Positions 17,376 to 26,970 of a stretch of DNA of 64,000 bases are shown piece by piece. Each line of letters starts with the position of its first letter. The stretch's first letter is position 1. Both the position numbers and the translations under genes were made by a program. The notes beneath the pieces were generated by a model, which was not told the origin of the DNA, did no database searches, and saw only the letters and a list, made by a program, of their open reading frames with translations. The stretch spans positions 45,996-109,995 of the forward strand of contig NZ_JOEQ01000025.1 in NCBI RefSeq assembly GCF_000721075.1, written 5' to 3'. The stretch comes from Streptosporangium amethystogenes. Its GTDB lineage: Bacteria; Actinomycetota; Actinomycetes; Streptosporangiales; Streptosporangiaceae.

Positions 17376-18455
17376 TCAGCGCTCGACCTCGCCGCTGATG
17401 AACTTCTCCACATAGTCGCGTGCCTCGTCGTCGGAGTACTGCTCCGGCGGGGACTTCATGAAGTACGAGGAGGCCGACAGGATCGGCCCCGAGATGCCCC
17501 GGTCAAGGGCGATCTTGGCGGCGCGGACCGCGTCGATGATGATGCCGGCCGAGTTGGGGGAGTCCCAGACCTCCAGCTTGTACTCCAGGTTGAGGGGAGT
17601 GTCACCGAAGGACCTGCCCTCCAGGCGCACGTACGCCCACTTACGGTCGTCGAGCCACGGCACGTGGTCGGAAGGACCGATGTGCACGTCGGCCTTCCGC
17701 ATCTCGTGCGGGATCTGCGAGGTGACCGACTGGGTCTTGGAGATCTTCTTGGACTGCAGGCGCTTGCGCTCCAGCATGTTCATGAAGTCCATGTTGCCGC
17801 CGAAGTTCAGCTGGTACGTGCGGAGCAACTCGACGCCGCGGTCCTCGAACAGCTTGGCCATCACACGGTGCGTGATCGTCGCCCCGACCTGCGACTTGAT
17901 GTCGTCACCGATGATCGGGACCCCGGCGTCGACGAACTTCTGGGCCCATGTGGGGTCGGAGGCGATGAACACCGGCAGCGCGTTGACGAACGCGACCTTC
18001 GCGTCGAGGGCGCACTGGGCGTAGAAGCGGTCGGCCTCCTCCGAGCCCACCGGCAGGTAGGAGACGAGCACGTCGACCTTGCTGTCCTTGAGGATCTGGA
18101 CGACGTCGACCGGAGCCTCGTCCGACTCCTCGACCATCTCCCGGTAGTACTCGCCCAGACCGTCGAAGGTGTGGCCGCGCTGCACCGTGACGCCCAGCGG
18201 CGGTACGTCGCAGATCTTGATCGTGTTGTTCTCCGAGGCCACGATCGCCTCGGACAGGTCGCGGCCGACCTTCTTGGCATCGACGTCGAACGCCGCGACG
18301 AACTCGACGTCGCCGACGTGGTAGTCGCCGAACTTGACGTGCATCAGGCCCGGCACCCGGGCACCGGGGTCGGCGTCCCGGTAATAGTGCACGCCCTGTA
18401 CGAGCGACGTGGCGCAGTTGCCTACACCGACAATGGCTACGCGCACCGAACCCAT
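17376..18455 (-). CDS. ino1: Inositol-3-phosphate synthase
   Basis: NAD-dependent enzyme making inositol-3-phosphate from glucose-6-phosphate, for mycothiol and phosphatidylinositol lipids. The 359 residues show the Rossmann start [28 protein letters not shown], the block [13 protein letters not shown] ([10 protein letters not shown]), [29 protein letters not shown] and the substrate lysine region [24 protein letters not shown] precedes ATG 18455. It lies 29 nt after the padR gene and is probably co-transcribed and controlled with it. Confidence 0.96.
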   Translation of the reverse strand: MGSVRVAIVGVGNCATSLVQGVHYYRDADPGARVPGLMHVKFGDYHVGDVEFVAAFDVDAKKVGRDLSEAIVASENNTIKICDVPPLGVTVQRGHTFDGLGEYYREMVEESDEAPVDVVQILKDSKVDVLVSYLPVGSEEADRFYAQCALDAKVAFVNALPVFIASDPTWAQKFVDAGVPIIGDDIKSQVGATITHRVMAKLFEDRGVELLRTYQLNFGGNMDFMNMLERKRLQSKKISKTQSVTSQIPHEMRKADVHIGPSDHVPWLDDRKWAYVRLEGRSFGDTPLNLEYKLEVWDSPNSAGIIIDAVRAAKIALDRGISGPILSASSYFMKSPPEQYSDDEARDYVEKFISGEVER

Positions 18456-18484
18456 GGCACTCGCTCCCCTTTGTTTTTTAGTGG

Positions 18485-19153
18485 TCAGTTGTCTTCCGGG
18501 GTGGCAGGCCGCCCCGTCGTGCCCGCTCCGGGCTCGGGCGCCCGGGACGTTCCCTCCTGCGCGGATCGCCGCTCCTCGTCCGGCGGCGACGCTCGCCGTT
18601 CGGTGGCGATCAGCTCATTCAACCAGCGCACTTCGCGTTCGACCGACTCCAGGCCGTGACGCTGGAGCTCAAGGGTGTAGCTGTCCAGTCGCTCGCGGGT
18701 GCGGGCCAGTGCCGTGCGCACGCCGTCCAGGCGTTCCTCAAGCCGGCTGCGCCGACCTTCGAGGATGCGCAGGCGCACCTCCGCCTCGGTGTGCCTGAAG
18801 AAGGCGAAGTGCACGCCGAAGCTTTCGTCCTCCCAGGCCGAAGGGCCGGCCTGGGTGAGCAGCTCGTGCAGGCGCTCCTTGCCCTCTGCGGTCAGCCTGT
18901 AGACGATCTTCGAGCGGCGGCCGGGGAGCGCGATGGGGCTGTCGGCGTTGGCCGCGGCGGCGTCGCCGTCTTCGATGATCAGTCCGTCGGTGAGCAACTG
19001 GCGGAGGCACGGATAGAGCGAGCCATAGGAGAAGGCCCGGAACATGCCGAGCAGGGCGTTGAGCCGTTTGCGCAGCTCATAGCCGTGGAGTGGGGTCTCG
19101 TGCAACGACCCGAGCACGGCCAGCTCCAGCACCCCGCCACGTCCGCCGGCCAC
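18485..19153 (-). CDS. PadR family transcriptional regulator
   Basis: Winged-helix repressor of about 222 residues. The N-terminal PadR domain shows [40 protein letters not shown] and the wing [14 protein letters not shown]; a long helical C-terminal part rich in Arg/Glu likely gives the dimer. GTG 19153 follows GAGAGGTGG, so I prefer it to an upstream ATG. A perfect palindrome of the PadR operator type lies 25 nt before the start. Location in front of ino1 suggests it controls itself and inositol synthesis; the effector is unknown. Confidence 0.9.
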   Translation of the reverse strand: MAGGRGGVLELAVLGSLHETPLHGYELRKRLNALLGMFRAFSYGSLYPCLRQLLTDGLIIEDGDAAAANADSPIALPGRRSKIVYRLTAEGKERLHELLTQAGPSAWEDESFGVHFAFFRHTEAEVRLRILEGRRSRLEERLDGVRTALARTRERLDSYTLELQRHGLESVEREVRWLNELIATERRASPPDEERRSAQEGTSRAPEPGAGTTGRPATPEDN

Positions 19154-19177
19154 CGGAAACCACCACCTCTCGCGCCG

Positions 19178-19196
19178 ATGTATCGAACCGATACAT
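19178..19196. promoter_or_regulatory. PadR-type palindromic operator
   Basis: ATGTATCGAACCGATACAT is a perfect inverted repeat with 8-nt arms and a 3-nt centre. ATGTAT/ATACAT half-sites are known for PadR regulators. It lies in the padR leader and would allow repression of the padR-ino1 transcript. Confidence 0.65.
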
Positions 19197-19250
19197 CTGC
19201 AGGATACGTCCATTCAACATAACCCTGCAATCAGCGACTTTCCCAAGAGG

Positions 19251-19280
19251 TTGGGAGCAAACAACAAAAAGCCGTAGTCT
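19251..19280 (+). promoter_or_regulatory. Possible promoter of the penicillin-binding protein gene
   Basis: TTGGGA at 19251-19256 and TAGTCT at 19275-19280 are spaced by 18 nt, resembling a principal-sigma promoter. The remaining 270 bases up to the gene hold no other element I recognise. Confidence 0.35.
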
Positions 19281-19550
19281 GGCGCCTATGTGGTCACAAA
19301 AGGCGGCGGTGGGGCACGGCCCCCGCACGGCGTGGGCCGCTTTTCAATACGGGGAATCCCGCGTCAACGTGGGAGAGGTCTGCCAAGGTTGTTGTCGAAA
19401 CCAGCTGACGATCTCGTTCGTCCTCGGGAACGGAGATCCACCCGAATGGGCCGGCTACCAGTGAGCCAAGGCGGCGAGATCTCCGGTGATCAGGAGGTAG
19501 TCTCGCCCGCCTGCACGCCGTCGTAGACCCCGATGACCGAACGAGGACGC

Positions 19551-22415
19551 GTGAGTTACAGCCACAGCAATGACCCCGAGCCGAACGGGCGCCAGGAGGG
19601 CGCCGACGAGTCGGCTCGTCAGGGGCGGCGCCGTCGCTCAGGCCCAGGAGCCGCTCCCCGTGCAGTTCCCCCTTCACAAAACTCTCAAACCGGCGGCGCG
19701 AGCTGGGAACAGCAGCAAGGTCGGCCGCCACAGGGCGCGGGGGCCGACAACCGGACCATGATGATGCCTCAGCCCGGCGGGATGCCCTACGCGGGCGGCG
19801 CGCCCCAGCACCCGGGGGCCCAGCCCCGGCGCGACGCGGACGCTCCGGGCGGGATGCCCGCGCGCGAGCCCGAACATCGGGGTGGTGAGCTCCGTCGCCG
19901 TGACACCGACCCGACAGGCCGCCGGGCCTCGGCCGCGTTCGAGGACACCCAGGCGATGCTCGCCGCCCAGGCGGGAGCCGGTTCGAGGTCCGGCGAGGGC
20001 GGCGCGCGCAGACGCCGCGCCGGGCGTGGCGCGGGCGGTCCCGGAGGCCCGGGGGAGCCAGCGAGACCGGGCGGCCCGGGGGGCCCCGGGGGGTACGGTC
20101 CCGGTGACGGCGACGGTGAGGACGAGCCCAAGACCAGGCGGTGGACGCGCTTCCTGCCCAACTGGAAGATCGTGATGGCCAGCTTCGTGGTCCTCAGCGC
20201 CGGCGTCTTCGGCATGATCGCGGTGGCCTACGCCAACACGCCGATCCCCGAGACCGCGCAGGCCAGCGTGGACGACCAGGGCAGCGTGGTCTACTACCGC
20301 GACAAGAAGACCCCGATCGCGCGCCTCGGCGTCAAGCGCACCCCGGTGAAGATCAGCCAGATTCCCAAGCACGTCCAGGACGCGGTGATCGCCCTGGAGA
20401 ACAAGAGCTTCCGCACCGACAGCGGCATCGACTTCAGCGGCATGGCCCGCTCGGTGTGGAGCACGGTCAGCGGCGCCCAGCTCCAGGGCGCCTCGACCAT
20501 CACCCAGCAGATGGCCCGCAACTACTACGACGGCCTCAGCCAGGAGGTCTCGGTACAGCGCAAGATCAAGGAAATCTTCGTCGCCGTCAAGATCAGCAAG
20601 ACGCTGGAGAAGGACGAGATCCTTGAGCGCTACCTCAACATCATCTACTTCGGCCGCGGCGCGTACGGCATCCAGGCCGCCTCCAAGGCGTTCTTCAACA
20701 AGAACGACGTCGGCAAGCTGACCCCGCAGGAGGGCGCCTACCTGGCCGGCCGGATCCAGAACCCCGACGCCTTCGACATCCAGGAGAAGGCCGGCAACTA
20801 CGCCGCGACCAAGGAGCGCTTCGGCGCCGCACTCAGGAACATGGCCGAGATCGACCCTGCCGCGTACGGCAAGTACGCGGGAAGCTCCTTCGAGGACCTG
20901 AAGTTCGCCAAGGTCAAGGTCTCGCAGACCTTCAAGGGGATCAAGGGCTACATGCTCAACATCGTCTTCCGGGAGCTCAAGGGGCGGGGCATCACCCAGG
21001 AGGATCTGGAGACCAAGGGGTACAAGGTCTACACCACCTTCGACAAGAAGATGATGGAGGAGGCGCAGAAGGCGGTGAAGGCCCGCACCGCCGGTCTGGA
21101 GTCGACCATCCACGCCAGTATCGCCTCGGTGGATCCGAAGAACGGCCGGGTGCTCGCCTTCTACAGCGGCGACGACTTCGTCAACGACTTCAACAACCGC
21201 GCCTTCGACTCCACCAAGCAGGCAGCCTCGGCGTTCAAGCCCTATGTGCTCGCGGCCTGGCTGGAGAGCGGCAGGTCGCTGGACAGCTACGTCGACGGCA
21301 TGGCCACGATCAAGATGCCGGGCACCACCCCGATCAGCAACGCGGGGAACCAGGCGTTCGGGGCAATCGACATGATCAAGGCGATGGCCAGCTCGGTCAA
21401 CACGGTCTTCGTGCAGATGGGCGAGGCCGTCACGCTTCCCGAGGTGGCGAGGATCGCCAAGGAGGCGGGGGTCGGCGAGACCGCCAAGTACAACCCCTCC
21501 TACGGCGGCAAGAACGCGGTCGACTACGCGGTCGACGAGCAGAAGTTCCAGGTCACCATCGGCAGCGCCTCGGTCACCGCGGTCGAGCAGGCCGCCGGCT
21601 ACTCGATCTTCGCCAACGAGGGCAAGCACGCCGACTGGCACACCGTCGTCAAGGTGACCAAGATCGACGGCTCTCCGGTGCTCGCGGAGCAGGCCACCGT
21701 GCGGCAGGTCATCAGCCCCGAGTCCGCGGCCGACGCGACGGTCGCGCTTCAGGCCGTGGTCAAGGGCGGCACCGGCGCCACCGCGAACATCGGCTCGCGG
21801 CCGGTGGCCGGCAAGACCGGCACGAACAACGGCTACAAGGACGCCTGGTTCGTCGGCTTCACCCCGCAGATCGTCACCGCGGTCGGCATGTCCAAGGACG
21901 TGCCCTACAACAAGGCGGGGACGCGCAAGCTCAAGGTCGACAAGTACGGCCTGCCGAGCCGTAAGATCGATGATTCGAAGATCCTCTGGAAGGAGGAGCC
22001 CATGCCCTCCTTCATCGGCGGCGGTGGCACCCCGACCCAGATCTGGCACGACTACATGCAGGCCGTGACCGCCAAGGACGAGGTCCAGCAGTTCCCGCCG
22101 AGGGCCAACACCGGCTCGCAGAGCAACCTGGCCACGCCCAAGCCGACGCCCAGCGCGACGCCGACGATGGACGACAATCCGTTCCCCGACAGCGGTGACG
22201 GTGGCGGCGACTGGCCCAGCGACGGCGGCGACGGTGAGCCGGACAACCCCGACGGCCGCGAGTGCCCCTGGGACGGCTCCTGCGACGTCGGCGACGACGG
22301 CTCGGGCGATGGTCCGCCGAACGGCGAGATCACCGAGAACGGCGCCCCCGGCGCGATCGGGGCGCCCGGCGCGGCGATCATGCCGACACCCGCCGCGAGC
22401 GGACGACGCCCCTGA
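19551..22415 (+). CDS. Bifunctional class A penicillin-binding protein (GT51 glycosyltransferase/transpeptidase)
   Basis: Membrane enzyme of 954 residues that polymerises and cross-links peptidoglycan. A cytoplasmic low-complexity tail rich in Gly/Pro/Arg precedes one membrane helix near 207-227. The GT51 domain has ALENKSFRTDSGID, GASTITQQMARNYY and ILERYLNIIYFGRGAYG. The transpeptidase domain has all three active-site motifs: SAFK near 560, SVN near 614 and KTGT near 754. The C-terminus is an acidic Gly/Asp/Pro tail. GTG 19551 follows CGAGGACGC; ATG 19533 upstream has no ribosome-binding site. It is the PonA-type enzyme that sits near ino1 in actinomycetes, and its stop overlaps the next start (TGATG). 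Confidence 0.94.
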   Translation: MSYSHSNDPEPNGRQEGADESARQGRRRRSGPGAAPRAVPPSQNSQTGGASWEQQQGRPPQGAGADNRTMMMPQPGGMPYAGGAPQHPGAQPRRDADAPGGMPAREPEHRGGELRRRDTDPTGRRASAAFEDTQAMLAAQAGAGSRSGEGGARRRRAGRGAGGPGGPGEPARPGGPGGPGGYGPGDGDGEDEPKTRRWTRFLPNWKIVMASFVVLSAGVFGMIAVAYANTPIPETAQASVDDQGSVVYYRDKKTPIARLGVKRTPVKISQIPKHVQDAVIALENKSFRTDSGIDFSGMARSVWSTVSGAQLQGASTITQQMARNYYDGLSQEVSVQRKIKEIFVAVKISKTLEKDEILERYLNIIYFGRGAYGIQAASKAFFNKNDVGKLTPQEGAYLAGRIQNPDAFDIQEKAGNYAATKERFGAALRNMAEIDPAAYGKYAGSSFEDLKFAKVKVSQTFKGIKGYMLNIVFRELKGRGITQEDLETKGYKVYTTFDKKMMEEAQKAVKARTAGLESTIHASIASVDPKNGRVLAFYSGDDFVNDFNNRAFDSTKQAASAFKPYVLAAWLESGRSLDSYVDGMATIKMPGTTPISNAGNQAFGAIDMIKAMASSVNTVFVQMGEAVTLPEVARIAKEAGVGETAKYNPSYGGKNAVDYAVDEQKFQVTIGSASVTAVEQAAGYSIFANEGKHADWHTVVKVTKIDGSPVLAEQATVRQVISPESAADATVALQAVVKGGTGATANIGSRPVAGKTGTNNGYKDAWFVGFTPQIVTAVGMSKDVPYNKAGTRKLKVDKYGLPSRKIDDSKILWKEEPMPSFIGGGGTPTQIWHDYMQAVTAKDEVQQFPPRANTGSQSNLATPKPTPSATPTMDDNPFPDSGDGGGDWPSDGGDGEPDNPDGRECPWDGSCDVGDDGSGDGPPNGEITENGAPGAIGAPGAAIMPTPAASGRRP

Positions 22416-23722
22416 TGAAGGATCTCCTGACGTCGCGGCGTCCACTATCGGAGTTCGGCACCCGGGCCATCCCGTACGTGCCCCTGGCCCTGTTCACGGG
22501 GCTGGGGGCGATCCTGGCCTGGTTCTGGAAGTGGCCGTGCCGCGTCGGCGGGGCGTGGAACGACGGGACCCTGCAGTTCACGAACTTCTGTTACACCGAC
22601 ATCTATCCCCTGTGGTGGAACGAGAAGCTCAACGAGGGCAAGATCCCTTATTTCGACTACCCGGTCGAGTACCCCGTCGGCATCGGCGGGATCATGGAGT
22701 TCTTCCGCCGGATCGTGGCCCCCCTGACCGACCCGGGGACGGCGTTCTACGACCTCACGGTCATCCTCATGGCGATCTGCCTGGTCGTCGGCGTGCTGCT
22801 GATGGCCGCGCTGGCCGGTCCGGCCAGGCGCTGGGACGCGCTCTGGTACGCCCTGGCCCCCGGGCTGATCCTCACCGCGTACATCAACTGGGACCTGGCG
22901 GCAGGAGCCCTCGCGCTGGGCGCGCTGCTGGCCTGGTCGAAGCGGAAGCAGTGGCTCGCGGGCATCCTGCTCGGCCTGGCGATCGCCACCAAGTTCTATC
23001 CGCTGATGTTCCTCGGCCCGCTGTTCCTGCTGACGCTGCGCACCGGTAGATGGGTGCCGTTCCTCAAGACGCTCGGCGGCGTCGTGGGAGCCTGGCTCGT
23101 CGTCAATGTGCCGATCATGGTGTTCGCCTTCGACGGCTGGAAGAGGTTCTACGTCTTCAGCCAGGAGCGGGGGGCCGACTGGGGTTCGCTCTGGTACTTC
23201 TTCAACCAGAAGCAGTGGCCGATCCTCGGTGACGCCGAACTCGTCGACAAGCTGGGCATCGTCTCCCTCGCCGTGTTCTGCCTGGCGATCGCCGTGCTCA
23301 CCGTGACGGCCAGGACCCGCCCGCGCCTGATGCAGCTCTGCTTCCTCACCCTGGCCGCGTTCATGCTGACCAACAAGGTGTGGTCGCCGCAGTACGTGCT
23401 CTGGCTGATCCCCTTCGCGGTGCTGGCCAGGCCGAACTGGAAGCCGATCGCGCTCTGGCAGCTCGCCGAGTGCTGGTACTTCTTCGCGATCTGGCTCTAT
23501 CTGGTCGGCATCCAGCCGGGCAACGAGGCGCTGGGCATCGCCGGCGACACCTACTTCACCGCGGTGTGGGCCCGTGCCATCACCATTCTGATCATGATGG
23601 CGTTCGTGGTGAGGGACATTCTGCTCCCCGACAAGGACGTGATCCGCCAGGACGGGACCGACGACCAGGCGGGCGGCGTCTTCGACGGCGCCCCCGACCG
23701 TTTCCGGCTCGCACTCTTCTAG
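22415..23722 (+). CDS. GT87/DUF2029-family polyprenol-linked mannosyltransferase-like membrane protein
   Basis: Integral membrane GT-C type glycosyltransferase candidate, 435 residues with about 10 hydrophobic segments. The first outside loop carries YFDYPVEYPVGIGG and the later part has LGLAIATKFYPLMFLGPL and NKVWSPQYVLWLIPF, blocks typical of the GT87 family that takes sugars from polyprenyl phosphate on the outer face. ATG 22415 shares one base with the PBP stop, so the two are coupled. Acceptor unknown; lipoglycan or protein glycans are possible. Confidence 0.82.
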   Translation: MKDLLTSRRPLSEFGTRAIPYVPLALFTGLGAILAWFWKWPCRVGGAWNDGTLQFTNFCYTDIYPLWWNEKLNEGKIPYFDYPVEYPVGIGGIMEFFRRIVAPLTDPGTAFYDLTVILMAICLVVGVLLMAALAGPARRWDALWYALAPGLILTAYINWDLAAGALALGALLAWSKRKQWLAGILLGLAIATKFYPLMFLGPLFLLTLRTGRWVPFLKTLGGVVGAWLVVNVPIMVFAFDGWKRFYVFSQERGADWGSLWYFFNQKQWPILGDAELVDKLGIVSLAVFCLAIAVLTVTARTRPRLMQLCFLTLAAFMLTNKVWSPQYVLWLIPFAVLARPNWKPIALWQLAECWYFFAIWLYLVGIQPGNEALGIAGDTYFTAVWARAITILIMMAFVVRDILLPDKDVIRQDGTDDQAGGVFDGAPDRFRLALF

Positions 23723-23735
23723 CGCGGGGGACGGG

Positions 23736-24914
23736 ATGACTCTGGCGGCCGGTCGGGATGATCCGCAAAAATCTCACTTTGTGATTGATCCTGTCGAGCC
23801 CCCGCGCGACCCCGCGAAGGAAGGGCTGCTGCTCTGGCTGGCCTCCCGGCTGGGAATCGTCGCCCTGGTCGTCGTCGGCGCCCAGGCGATGATGGAGGGG
23901 GACGCGGTCCCGCCGCCGTTCCTGGAGCGCTGGAAGCACTGGGATGCCAGCCTCCTCGCCACCATCGCCGAGCACGGCTACGACGGCGCCCCCGGCAGCG
24001 AACCCGACGCCGGGCTGCCCGCCTTCTTCCCCGGGATGCCCCTGGTGCTCCGCGCGGTGCACCTCGTGGTCGGCGACTGGACGGTCGCCGGGCTGCTGAT
24101 CTCCTTCGTGGCCGGCGCCGTCGCGATGATGGCGCTCGCCAGGCTGGCCGAGTTCGAGGGGCCGCCGGGGACCGGCCGGCACGCGGTGCTGGCGCTGCTG
24201 CTCTGGCCGATGGCGGTGTTCCTGTTCGCCGGTTACAGCGAGTCGCTCTTCCTGGCCTTCGCCGTTCCCGCCTGGCTCGCGGCGCGCAGGGGGCGCTGGC
24301 CGCTCGCCGCGGCCCTGGCGGCGGGCGCCTCCTGCGTGCGCATCACCGGCCTGTTCCTGGCCCTGGCGTTGATCGTGGAGTTCTTCGCCCGGCGGCGGCC
24401 GGTGCGTCAACTCGTACGACAGGCCGGCTGGCTGGTGCTCCCGTTCGTGCCGCTGGTGCTCTACTCCGCCTACCAGCACTCCCGCACCGGCGACTGGCTG
24501 GCCTGGAAGAGCGCCCAGGAGGCCGGCTGGGGTCGGCACATGGTGTGGCCCTGGGAGTCACTGGTCACGACCTGGAACTCGGCGATGGGCGAGGGCCGGT
24601 TCGCCTGGGCGTTCCGGTTCGAGATCGCGGGGGCGGTCGTCGGGGTCGTGCTCGTACTGGTCCTGCTCTACCTGCGGAGGTGGAGCGAGTTCGTCTATGT
24701 GGGGCTCCAGGTGGGTGCCCTGCTCTGCTCCGCCTACTACCTGTCGGTTCCGCGCTCGGCGCTGCTGTGGTGGCCGCTCTTCATCCTGATCGCGAAGGCG
24801 AGCGGCGGGCAGGCGCCGTGGCGGCGGTGGATCATCGTCGTCTACGCCCTGGTGGCGGGCCCGCTGATGGCGCTCAACGTGCTGATCTTCGCCGACGGCG
24901 CCTGGGTGGGCTGA
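23736..24914 (+). CDS. PIG-V-like mannosyltransferase family membrane protein
   Basis: Second GT-C candidate, 392 residues, with about 9 membrane helices. The first outside loop has HWDASLLATIAEHGYD and AFFPGMPLVLRA, which match the HWD and FFPLxP motifs of the bacterial PIG-V-like mannosyltransferases. It starts 13 nt after the GT87 gene and likely forms one operon with it and the penicillin-binding protein, which suggests work on the cell envelope. Substrate and acceptor are not established. Confidence 0.82.
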   Translation: MTLAAGRDDPQKSHFVIDPVEPPRDPAKEGLLLWLASRLGIVALVVVGAQAMMEGDAVPPPFLERWKHWDASLLATIAEHGYDGAPGSEPDAGLPAFFPGMPLVLRAVHLVVGDWTVAGLLISFVAGAVAMMALARLAEFEGPPGTGRHAVLALLLWPMAVFLFAGYSESLFLAFAVPAWLAARRGRWPLAAALAAGASCVRITGLFLALALIVEFFARRRPVRQLVRQAGWLVLPFVPLVLYSAYQHSRTGDWLAWKSAQEAGWGRHMVWPWESLVTTWNSAMGEGRFAWAFRFEIAGAVVGVVLVLVLLYLRRWSEFVYVGLQVGALLCSAYYLSVPRSALLWWPLFILIAKASGGQAPWRRWIIVVYALVAGPLMALNVLIFADGAWVG

Positions 24915-24953
24915 TCTCCCTACCCGTTTCCGGGGAAAAGTAATCCCACCAAG

Positions 24954-24974
24954 TTATCCACAGGCTGTGGACGG
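24954..24974. promoter_or_regulatory. DnaA-box pair between the mannosyltransferase and endonuclease IV-like genes
   Basis: TTATCCACA at 24954-24962 is a perfect DnaA box, and TGTGGACGG at 24966-24974 is an inverted box with two mismatches. They lie in the short gap between two convergent genes. Confidence 0.5.
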
Positions 24975-24992
24975 ACTCTTCCGCCCGAGGCC

Positions 24993-25751
24993 CTAGAGCT
25001 TCGATCTGAGAAAGGCGATGTCGGCGGCCTGGCCGTCGAAGGGCGTCTCCACCACGATCGGCGCGTTCGCGCTCCGGCATACGCTCAGGATGAGCTCGGG
25101 GTCGATCTGGCCCGCTCCGAGGCTCGCGTGCCGGTCGGCGCCGGAGTCGAAGGCGTCCCGAGAATCGTTGCAGTGGATCAGGTCGATCCTGCCGGTGATC
25201 GCCATGACCCGCTCGACCACGTCCACCAGGTCCTCGCCGCCCGCGTGGGCGTGGCAGGTGTCGAGGCAGAAGCCCACGTCGAAGCCGTCGAGCGCGTCCC
25301 AGAGCCGGGCGATGCGCTCAAGCTTGCGCGCCATCGCGTTGCCGCCGCCCGCGGTGTTCTCGATGAGCACGGGAATCCGGTGCTCCTCCAGGCGCTCGAA
25401 CACCTTGCGCCAGTTGTCGAAGCCCTTCTGCGGATCCTCTCCGGCCCCCACGTGCCCGCCGTGGACGATCAGTCCCCTGGCGCCGAGCTCGGCCGCCGCG
25501 ACGAGGTGCGAGCCGAGCAGCTTGCGGCTGGGGATGCGGACCCGGTTGTTCGCGGTCGCCACATTGATCACATAGGGGGCGTGGACGTAGACCTCCACGT
25601 CCGAGTCCTTGATCTCCAGGGTCTTCTCGCCGACGACCGGGCCCTTCCAGCCCTGCGGGTCACCGAGGAAGAACTGCACGACCTCGGCGCCGCGCGCCCT
25701 GGCGTGTGCCAGCGGGTCGTCCTGGTCGACATGAGCTCCGATAAGCGGCAT
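24993..25751 (-). CDS. Endonuclease IV-like (AP endonuclease family 2) TIM-barrel protein
   Basis: Probable apurinic/apyrimidinic endonuclease of base-excision repair, 252 residues, slightly shorter than E. coli Nfo. Metal-ligand blocks of the xylose-isomerase-like barrel are visible: HAPYVINVAT, LIVHGGHVGAGED, LIENTAGGGN, FCLDTCHAHAGG, IHCNDSRDAFDSGADRHAS and VVETPFDG. ATG 25751 is preferred over an upstream start because conserved sequence begins at PLIGAHV. Ribosome-binding site is weak. It converges on the mannosyltransferase gene. Confidence 0.87.
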   Translation of the reverse strand: MPLIGAHVDQDDPLAHARARGAEVVQFFLGDPQGWKGPVVGEKTLEIKDSDVEVYVHAPYVINVATANNRVRIPSRKLLGSHLVAAAELGARGLIVHGGHVGAGEDPQKGFDNWRKVFERLEEHRIPVLIENTAGGGNAMARKLERIARLWDALDGFDVGFCLDTCHAHAGGEDLVDVVERVMAITGRIDLIHCNDSRDAFDSGADRHASLGAGQIDPELILSVCRSANAPIVVETPFDGQAADIAFLRSKL

Positions 25752-25845
25752 GTGTCCGAGCCTAGCTGTTTCAACGGCGAGGCCCTGGGCAGTCGCAGGG
25801 CGCGCCCTACCACTCACCCCCACGGGCCGAACACAAGGAGTCCAC

Positions 25846-26028
25846 GTGGCTTACTATCGCAGAGGGATCAGTCTTATCGGCCTCATCTACATCCTGGTCG
25901 GCCTCTACGTCGCCTGGGTGTACGACTACATCACTCCCGCGCTCCTGAAGGACGTCGCCGAGGCTCTGCTGGCGGTCTTCCTGTGGTTCCTCGTCCTGCT
26001 CGGCGTGGACCTGCGCCTGAATGGTTAG
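25846..26028 (+). CDS. Small two-helix membrane protein
   Basis: Sixty residues starting at GTG 25846 behind AAGGAG. Two hydrophobic segments, RRGISLIGLIYILVGLYVAW and ALLAVFLWFLVLLGVDL, are joined by a short polar loop DYITPALLKDVAE. No family is recognised. It stands alone between the endonuclease IV-like gene and another small membrane protein on the opposite strand. Confidence 0.7.
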   Translation: MAYYRRGISLIGLIYILVGLYVAWVYDYITPALLKDVAEALLAVFLWFLVLLGVDLRLNG

Positions 26029-26068
26029 CCGTCCCCGCGCCGGTGTGGCCCTCGTCTGATCGGGGGCC

Positions 26069-26380
26069 TCACGGGAGGAAACCCCCGTGATAGATGCCGA
26101 AGGCCACACCGACGAACGAGGCCACGATGCCCACGATGTTCAGCGCGCGCTCCGGCGTCGTCGCGGAGACGTACTGCGAGTAGAGGCCCCCGACGAATCC
26201 CAGCACCCCCGCCCAGGACGCGACGACATGCGCGGCGGGGATCAGTCCGGTGGCGAAGGCGAGTAGTCCGCAGCCGATCGTGACGACGCTCAGCACGTTC
26301 TCGATCCTGTGACGACGCCCGTCGGTGTTCAACGTGAACCGCACAGGTCTCTTCCGGGCATGTCCATACGCACGAGGCAT
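26069..26380 (-). CDS. Small membrane protein, conserved in actinomycetes near rpsF
   Basis: 103 residues from ATG 26380, which has AGGAGG 8 nt upstream. A basic N-terminus is followed by three hydrophobic segments: [38 protein letters not shown] and [20 protein letters not shown]. The block [20 protein letters not shown] is shared by a hypothetical protein found upstream of rpsF in Streptomyces. Function unknown. It is divergent from rpsF. Confidence 0.75.
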   Translation of the reverse strand: MPRAYGHARKRPVRFTLNTDGRRHRIENVLSVVTIGCGLLAFATGLIPAAHVVASWAGVLGFVGGLYSQYVSATTPERALNIVGIVASFVGVAFGIYHGGFLP

Positions 26381-26601
26381 CTTCACCGCCTCCTCTTTCT
26401 CCTGCGACAGGACGTGCCCGGCGAGGCGACGGCCCAACCCTTGACGGACTGGTAGGCTGGCACGGCTACGTCGAATGGGTGTGTTATCGCCCACCCTCCA
26501 CCCCGAGCGCCGAAATGGGCGCCCGAGGTGAAGTACGTCAGCGTCCTCCTGTCACGGCACGGTGTCGTGACCGCAAGAGTCCAGAGGAGGTTGAAGTCAG
26601 C

Positions 26602-26892
26602 ATGCGCCGTTACGAAGTGATGGTCATTCTTGACCCCTCGCTCGATGAGCGTACGGTCGCCCCTTCCCTCGACCAGTTCCTCACGGTCGTCCGCAACGAC
26701 GGCGGCACTGTGGAGAAGGTCGACGTGTGGGGTCGCCGCAGGCTGTCCTACGACATCGCGAAGAAGCCCGAGGGCATCTACGCCGTCATCGACCTGAGCG
26801 CCGAGCCCGCCACGGTCAAGGAGCTCGACCGGCAGATGAACCTCAACGAGGGAATCCTGCGCACCAAGGTTCTCCGCCCGGACGTGCACTAA
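26602..26892 (+). CDS. rpsF: 30S ribosomal protein S6
   Basis: 96 residues, normal length. [17 protein letters not shown] is the standard S6 start and [20 protein letters not shown] the central block. ATG 26602 follows GAGGAGG. First gene of the rpsF-ssb-rpsR-rplI operon. The leader holds a hairpin (GTCACG 26551-26556 with CGTGAC 26566-26571) that could take part in S6:S18 feedback, though the motif was not proven. Confidence 0.97.
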   Translation: MRRYEVMVILDPSLDERTVAPSLDQFLTVVRNDGGTVEKVDVWGRRRLSYDIAKKPEGIYAVIDLSAEPATVKELDRQMNLNEGILRTKVLRPDVH

Positions 26893-26970
26893 ACCCCCGG
26901 CATTTTGTCGGACGGCAGCCGTACTCTGAGCCGATAACCAGCGAAGGCCGCAGGAAGGGCAGCGCTAGCC

